64,000 nt of DNA from Burkholderiales bacterium (GTDB lineage Bacteria > Pseudomonadota > Gammaproteobacteria > Burkholderiales > Casimicrobiaceae), in assembly GCA_020851235.1 (NCBI GenBank), contig JADZDD010000011.1:124001-188000 (forward strand). Reading direction: 5' to 3'. Numbering within the stretch: position 1 is the stretch's first letter; each line of letters opens with the position of its first letter. Of the stretch, positions 59,677 through 64,000 are shown one piece after another. Below the pieces are notes generated by a model. It made no database searches. It saw nothing but the letters and a program-made list of their open reading frames with translations, and was not told the origin of the DNA. The translations under genes and the position numbers were made by a program.

Positions 59677-60819
59677 ATGAAACTCACGCTGGTGGGTTCG
59701 CGCTACTTCGGCGCCACCGTGTTGCAAGCCTTGCTCGACCGCGGCGTCGACGTCGCTCGCGTCGTCGCCCCGGCCGCCGACGATCGTCTGGCGCTCGCCG
59801 CGGCGAAGGCCGGGATCGGCGTGCACATCCTCGCCAACCCGAGAAACGTTCCCGGCGAGGCCATCGCCGACGGCACCGACCTCATCGTCGCCGCGCACAC
59901 GCACGCCCGCGTCTCCACCGACGCATTGGCGCGCGCGCGTCTGGGCGGCGTTGGCTACCATCCGTCGCTCCTGCCCCGGCATCGGGGGATCGCCGCGGTC
60001 GAATGGACGATCCTCTCGGGTGATCCCATCGCCGGCGGCTCGGTGTACCACCTGGCCGACGGCTGGGACGCCGGCGCGATCGCGGCGCAGGACTGGTGCT
60101 TCGTCGTCAAGGGCGAAACCGCACGTGACCTGTGGGAGCGTGCGCTGGCACCGATCGGCCTCAAACTGCTCGTGCACGTCGTCCAGCACGCGCAAGCGCA
60201 CGGCACCGTTCCCGCGTTCGCCCAGGACGAGCGTTTCGCGACGCGGGCGCCGATGATCAGGCGCACGGTATCGCTCACCGAGGAGAACGAGACGATGATG
60301 ACCTCCGTCGTGGTCACCGTGGTCGGGCCGGACCGGCCCGGGATCGTGAGCCTGCTCGCCGCCAAGGCACAGGGGTTCGGCGCCAACTGGGCCGGCAGCC
60401 GGATGGCGAGCCTGGCCGGCCAGTTCGCCGGGATGGTCCATTTCGAGGTGCCGCCCGCGCACGCCGATGCGCTCATCGCCGCGCTGCAGGAACTCGAGAC
60501 CACCGGACTCAAGATCGCGATCGAGAAATGCGCCGGCGCCGCGGCCCCCGAGGGCCGGCGCCTCGTCAAGCTCGAGCTCGTCGGGCACGACCGGCCCGGC
60601 ATCGTGCGCGACCTGTCGACCGCGCTCGCGCAACGCGGGGTCTCGATCGAGGAGCTGCACACCGAGATCGTGAGCGGCGCCATGAGTGCCGAGCACCTGT
60701 TCAAGGTGAAGGCCGAGCTCCTCGTGCCCAAGGCGGTCAGCAACGACGACGTGCGCCGCGCGCTCGAAGCGCTCGCCAACGAGATGATGGTCGACGTCGA
60801 GTTGGGCGGCGCGGACTAA
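59677..60819 (+). CDS. formyltransferase-like domain fused to two ACT domains (GcvR-like)
   Basis: A 380-residue fusion. Residues 1-200 form a formyltransferase fold, with GVGYHPSLLPRHRGIAAVEW and DGWDAGAIAAQDW. The catalytic His95 and Asp131 are kept, but the Asn expected two residues before the His is Gly93. Residues 208-380 hold two ACT domains (VVVTVVGPDRPGIVSLLAAK and LVKLELVGHDRPGIVRDLST), as in GcvR, the glycine cleavage repressor. Met207-Met208 at the junction are preceded by GAGGAG about 9 nt upstream, so the ACT part could also be made separately. The stop overlaps the convergent ABC gene by 4 nt. Substrate unknown. Confidence 0.85.
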   Translation: MKLTLVGSRYFGATVLQALLDRGVDVARVVAPAADDRLALAAAKAGIGVHILANPRNVPGEAIADGTDLIVAAHTHARVSTDALARARLGGVGYHPSLLPRHRGIAAVEWTILSGDPIAGGSVYHLADGWDAGAIAAQDWCFVVKGETARDLWERALAPIGLKLLVHVVQHAQAHGTVPAFAQDERFATRAPMIRRTVSLTEENETMMTSVVVTVVGPDRPGIVSLLAAKAQGFGANWAGSRMASLAGQFAGMVHFEVPPAHADALIAALQELETTGLKIAIEKCAGAAAPEGRRLVKLELVGHDRPGIVRDLSTALAQRGVSIEELHTEIVSGAMSAEHLFKVKAELLVPKAVSNDDVRRALEALANEMMVDVELGGAD

Positions 60820-62588
60820 CCTTCGCCGCGCTCGACCTCGGGTTCGTCGTACTGCTGGAGCAGGTACAGGCGCTGGTAGATCCCGTCCGGCAGCGCCATC
60901 AGCTCCTCGTGCGTGCCCCGCTCGGCGATGCGCCCGTGGTTGAGCACCACGATGAGGTCGGCCGCGCGGATGGTCGACAGCCGGTGCGCGATCGCCACGA
61001 TCGTGGTGCCGCCACCCAGACCGGCCAGCGCCGCCTGGACCGCGCGCTCGGTTTCGCTGTCGATGCGCGACGTCGCCTCGTCGAGATAGAGCACCGCCGG
61101 CTGCCCCGCGAGCGCACGGGCGATCGCCACGAGCTGCTTCTGTCCCGCCGACAGGCGGGCGCCGCCTTCGCCGAGCGGCGTGTCGAACCCTCGCTCGAGA
61201 CGACCGATGAAGCCGGCGGCATGCGCGGCGCGTGCGGCGGCTTCGATGCGCTCGGCGGGCAGGCCGCGACCCATGTCGATGTTCTCGCGCACCGTTCCGG
61301 CGACGAGCAGCGGCTCTTGCGGCACGAGCCCCACCTGGGCGCGGAAGTGCGCCTCGTCGAGATCGCCGATCGGAATCCCGTCGTAGGCGATGCGGCCGCG
61401 CTGCGGTGCGTAGAAGCGCAGCAATAGCGCGAGCAGCGTCGACTTGCCGCTCCCGGTGTGGCCGACGATACCGACGAAGCCGCCCGCCGGAATCGCCAGC
61501 GACACGTCGTGCAAGACCGGCGCGCTCGCGTCGTAGCCGAAGGTGACGCCGTCGATGTCGATGCGCCCCGATCGCAGCTGCCCGCGGTCGGGCCAGGGCG
61601 CCTCCGCGGATTCGTGCAGCAACACGTCGACGCGCGCCGCCGCGACGATCGATTGCTGCAGCACCGCGAACTGTGTCGTGATCTGGATGAGCGGCTCGAT
61701 CACGCGCGCGACGTAGGCGATGAAGGCGTACAGCAGGCCCACCTCGACGACGTGCACCTGCTGCGTGCCGACCGCGATCACGATGACGCAGATGAGCAGG
61801 ATGTTGACGAGGTCGAGTGCCGGGCGCAGCAGCCACGCGTTGGCACGCAGGATCCGGCCCCGTGCCTCGTAGTGCGCGTCGTTGGTGCGGCGAAACCGGT
61901 CTGCGAAGTGGGCAACCGCGCCCGCCGCCTGCAGCACGCTCATCCCGGCGATCGCTTCGGCCATCTGCGCATTGATGTCGCTGCGCAGCTCGCGCGTGCG
62001 CGCGACCGCGGCCGCCGACAAGCGCTCGTAGCCCCAGACGATGGCGATCGTCGCCGGCACGAGGAGCAGCACGATCAGCATGAGACGCCAGTCGAGCCAG
62101 AGCATGGCCACGACCACCCCGAAGAGAACGGTGAGCCCCACCAGGATCTCGAAGAGCACCTGCGTGTAGAGCTGCTTCACCGCCTCGGTGTCGTTGGTGA
62201 TGCGACTCACGAGCTGCCCGGCGATCGCACGATCGAAAAAGCGCATCGGCATGCGCAGCACGTGACCGTAGACCTCCTCGCGCAGACGCTGCACCGAGCG
62301 CGTGGACAGGCGTGCGAGGCGCAGGAGCTGGCGGTAGCGCAGGACGCTTGCGAGCGCGGTGCAGGCAAAGGCGCCGGCGATGAGCGCGACGATCATCGGC
62401 ACGTCGGCGATGCGCGGCACGAGGTAGTCGTCGATGAAGCGCTTGCCCAGGATCGGGCCGACCGCCTCGAGAAGGCCCGCGATGACGAGCCAGATCGCCG
62501 CGCGGATGGCGTCGTCGCGGTCGGGCAACGCAACGCGCCACAGGAGCCGCAGCGCCGCGCCCGACGCCTTCGGGTGGCGCGCCGCCAC
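60816..62588 (-). CDS. ABC exporter, transmembrane-ATPase half transporter (second of pair)
   Basis: A 590-residue half-transporter. The membrane domain (about 20-310) has six helices, and RFFDRAIAGQLVSRITNDTE is the usual coupling segment. The ATPase domain has Walker A GHTGSGKSTLL, signature LSAGQKQLVAIARA, Walker B VLYLDEATSRID and the switch His in IAHRLSTI. The D-loop/Walker B end has Thr-Ser-Arg-Ile-Asp. The GTG start at 62588 is 2 nt after the stop of the partner gene. It resembles MdlB-type heterodimeric exporters. Substrate unknown. Confidence 0.92.
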   Translation of the reverse strand: MAARHPKASGAALRLLWRVALPDRDDAIRAAIWLVIAGLLEAVGPILGKRFIDDYLVPRIADVPMIVALIAGAFACTALASVLRYRQLLRLARLSTRSVQRLREEVYGHVLRMPMRFFDRAIAGQLVSRITNDTEAVKQLYTQVLFEILVGLTVLFGVVVAMLWLDWRLMLIVLLLVPATIAIVWGYERLSAAAVARTRELRSDINAQMAEAIAGMSVLQAAGAVAHFADRFRRTNDAHYEARGRILRANAWLLRPALDLVNILLICVIVIAVGTQQVHVVEVGLLYAFIAYVARVIEPLIQITTQFAVLQQSIVAAARVDVLLHESAEAPWPDRGQLRSGRIDIDGVTFGYDASAPVLHDVSLAIPAGGFVGIVGHTGSGKSTLLALLLRFYAPQRGRIAYDGIPIGDLDEAHFRAQVGLVPQEPLLVAGTVRENIDMGRGLPAERIEAAARAAHAAGFIGRLERGFDTPLGEGGARLSAGQKQLVAIARALAGQPAVLYLDEATSRIDSETERAVQAALAGLGGGTTIVAIAHRLSTIRAADLIVVLNHGRIAERGTHEELMALPDGIYQRLYLLQQYDEPEVERGEG

Positions 62589-62590
62589 GA

Positions 62591-64000
62591 TCAGGCCGCC
62601 TCCAGCGTGGCGGCAAGTTGCTGGTAGCGCCACTGCGCCGCGTACCAGCCATCGGCGCGCAGGAGCGCGGCGTGATCGCCGCGCTCGACGATGCGCCCGG
62701 CCTTCAACACGATGATCTCGTCGGCATCCGCGACGGCCGACAAGCGATGGCTGACGATGATCGCGGTGCGCCCCGCGCGCGCCGCGCGCAAGTGCGCGAG
62801 GATGCGTGCCTCGGTCCCGGTATCGACCGCCGATAGCGCGTCGTCGAGCAGGAGCAGCGGCGCATCGGCGAGCAGCGCGCGGGCGATCGCCACACGCTGG
62901 CGCTGACCGCCGGAGAGCGTCACGCCGCGCTCGCCGACGCGTGTTGCGTAGCCGGCGGCGAAGCGCTGCACGTCGGCGTCGAGATCGGCCAGGCGCGCCG
63001 CCTGTGCGACCTCCTCCATGCTCGCGGTGGTCCGGGCGAGCGCGATGTTCTCGGCGATCGTCGCCGAGAAGAGGAAGGGCTCCTGCGGCACCCACGCGAT
63101 CGCGGCGCGCAAGGTCGCGAGCGTGAACTCGGGCAACGCGGCAGCGCCCCACGTGAGGCCCCCGTGCGTGGGCTCGGCGTGACGCAACAGGAGTTGCAGG
63201 AGCGTCGACTTGCCCGCGCCGGTCGGGCCGACGACGCCGAGCGTGCGCCCGGGGGCGAGCTCCCAGTTGATGTCCGCCAGCGCCGGCGCGATGGCACCGG
63301 CGTGACGAAAGCCCAGGTGCTCGGCGCGCAGCACGCCGGCCGGCGCCTCGGTGCGCGTTCCCGTGTCGGCGACGGTGAGCGGCGCGTGCAGTACCGGGTG
63401 CAGGCGCGCCCACGCCGCCTTGCCGCGCTGCACGAGCGAGAGCACCCAGCCGGCGGCGAACATCGGCCAGATGAGTTGCACGAGATACATGGTGAACGCG
63501 GTGAGCGTGCCGATCGTGACCTCGTCGCGCCAGGCGAGGAAGCCTCCGAGTGCAAACGTGAGCAGCGTGGCCGCGGCAAGCGCGATGCCCACCGCCGGCT
63601 CGAACGCCGACTCCCACTGCTGCGCCCGATAGGCCGCGTCGGTGGCCGCTTGCGCCTTGCCCGCGAAATCGTGCGCCGCGCGTTGCACGAGCCCCAGCGC
63701 GCGCAGCGTGCGTACCGCGGTGATCGACTCCTGCACCTCGGCGTTGAGGTCCGAGAAGCGATCGAGCGCCTGCCGCGACGCCTCGTGCACGCGCCGCGAG
63801 ATCACGAAGAAGGCCCACGCCATGAAGGGAAACGGCAGGAGCACGACGAGGCCCAATCGCCAATCGATGCCGAGCGTCATCATCGCCACCACCAGCACGA
63901 GCGTCAGCGTGCCGTCGAAGCCGGCGAGAAACGCCTCGCCTGCCGCCATCTCGACGGCATCGACGTCGTTGGTGGCGCTGGCCATGAGCTCGCCGGTGCT
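62591..64000 (-). CDS. ABC exporter, first of pair, cut by the window end
   Basis: The 469 C-terminal residues of a second half-transporter. The open frame continues past the edge: STGELMASATNDVDAVEMA is the usual segment after helix 2, so about 100-120 N-terminal residues are missing. The ATPase domain has Walker A GPTGAGKSTLL, signature LSGGQRQRVAIARA, LLLLDDALSAVD with Asp-Asp where the partner has Asp-Glu, and IVSHRLSAV. The Asp in place of the catalytic Glu suggests a degenerate ATP site in the heterodimer, as in MdlA/TM287-type pairs. Confidence 0.92.
   Translation of the reverse strand, partial: STGELMASATNDVDAVEMAAGEAFLAGFDGTLTLVLVVAMMTLGIDWRLGLVVLLPFPFMAWAFFVISRRVHEASRQALDRFSDLNAEVQESITAVRTLRALGLVQRAAHDFAGKAQAATDAAYRAQQWESAFEPAVGIALAAATLLTFALGGFLAWRDEVTIGTLTAFTMYLVQLIWPMFAAGWVLSLVQRGKAAWARLHPVLHAPLTVADTGTRTEAPAGVLRAEHLGFRHAGAIAPALADINWELAPGRTLGVVGPTGAGKSTLLQLLLRHAEPTHGGLTWGAAALPEFTLATLRAAIAWVPQEPFLFSATIAENIALARTTASMEEVAQAARLADLDADVQRFAAGYATRVGERGVTLSGGQRQRVAIARALLADAPLLLLDDALSAVDTGTEARILAHLRAARAGRTAIIVSHRLSAVADADEIIVLKAGRIVERGDHAALLRADGWYAAQWRYQQLAATLEAA

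Overview
The window is very GC-rich, densely coding DNA with short intergenic gaps and many 1 to 8 nt gene overlaps. Gene content points to a betaproteobacterial (Burkholderiales- or Rhodocyclales-like) chromosome: an acceptor-linked 2-oxoacid oxidoreductase with a GltD-like third subunit, SelD, sugar-acid catabolism, NitT/TauT-type ABC transport, LytS/LytTR signalling, an OmpP1/FadL protein and many secreted hypotheticals. I saw no rRNA, tRNA, CRISPR array or intact insertion sequence. This taxonomic reading is inference from gene families.

Layout. 0-2 kb: edge of an unknown gene and the NAD(P)HX repair enzyme. 1.7-7.7 kb: a long minus-strand run, moaD-moaE-dgoK-dgoA-DUF3011 secreted protein-kdgK-small protein-crcB-qorA, combining molybdopterin synthase with the lower galactonate (De Ley-Doudoroff) pathway. 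8.4-9.8 kb: a decayed island with an ORF6N gene, the N-terminal stub of a type III-like DNA methyltransferase, an XRE antitoxin tail and the C-terminal stub of the matching restriction helicase. 9.8-13 kb: mobB, ald, EcsC-like, SRAP. 13-18.8 kb: a LysR regulator divergent from a six-gene operon in which a succinate dehydrogenase/fumarate reductase (FeS subunit, two membrane anchors, flavoprotein) is interrupted by both subunits of a class I fumarase. 18.9-22.4 kb: NitT/TauT ABC transporter plus TauE. 22.8-28 kb: AsmA protein, divergent from a LytS kinase, a motif-less kinase paralog and a LytTR regulator. 28-33 kb: korC-korA-korB. 33-36 kb: selD coupled to an unknown Cys/His hydrolase-like protein. 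36-40 kb: ketoglutarate semialdehyde dehydrogenase, IlvD/Edd dehydratase and a Gfo/Idh oxidoreductase. 40.5-42.8 kb: TusA-DsrE2-FadL. 42.9-49.5 kb: enoyl-CoA hydratase, shikimate dehydrogenase-like protein, a ClpX-like ATPase without the zinc domain, MFS, IclR and DASS transporter. 49.5-55.5 kb: secreted proteins and lipoproteins. 55.6-64 kb: 3-hydroxyacyl-CoA dehydrogenase, NhaD-like antiporter, rhomboid, a formyltransferase-ACT fusion and a two-gene ABC exporter cut by the window end.

How the genes fit together. Two sugar-acid modules (dgoK/dgoA/kdgK and KGSADH/IlvD) feed pyruvate, glyceraldehyde-3-phosphate and 2-oxoglutarate into central metabolism. KorCAB would convert 2-oxoglutarate to succinyl-CoA with low-potential electrons or NADPH, and the frd-fum operon would interconvert succinate, fumarate and malate at the membrane. 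The most unusual items are the interleaved frd-fum operon whose flavoprotein has Cys in place of the FAD-linking His, the ClpX-like protein with altered pore and ClpP loops, the kinase/pseudokinase pair, the TusA-DsrE2-FadL cluster, and the formyltransferase-ACT fusion with a strong internal ribosome binding site.
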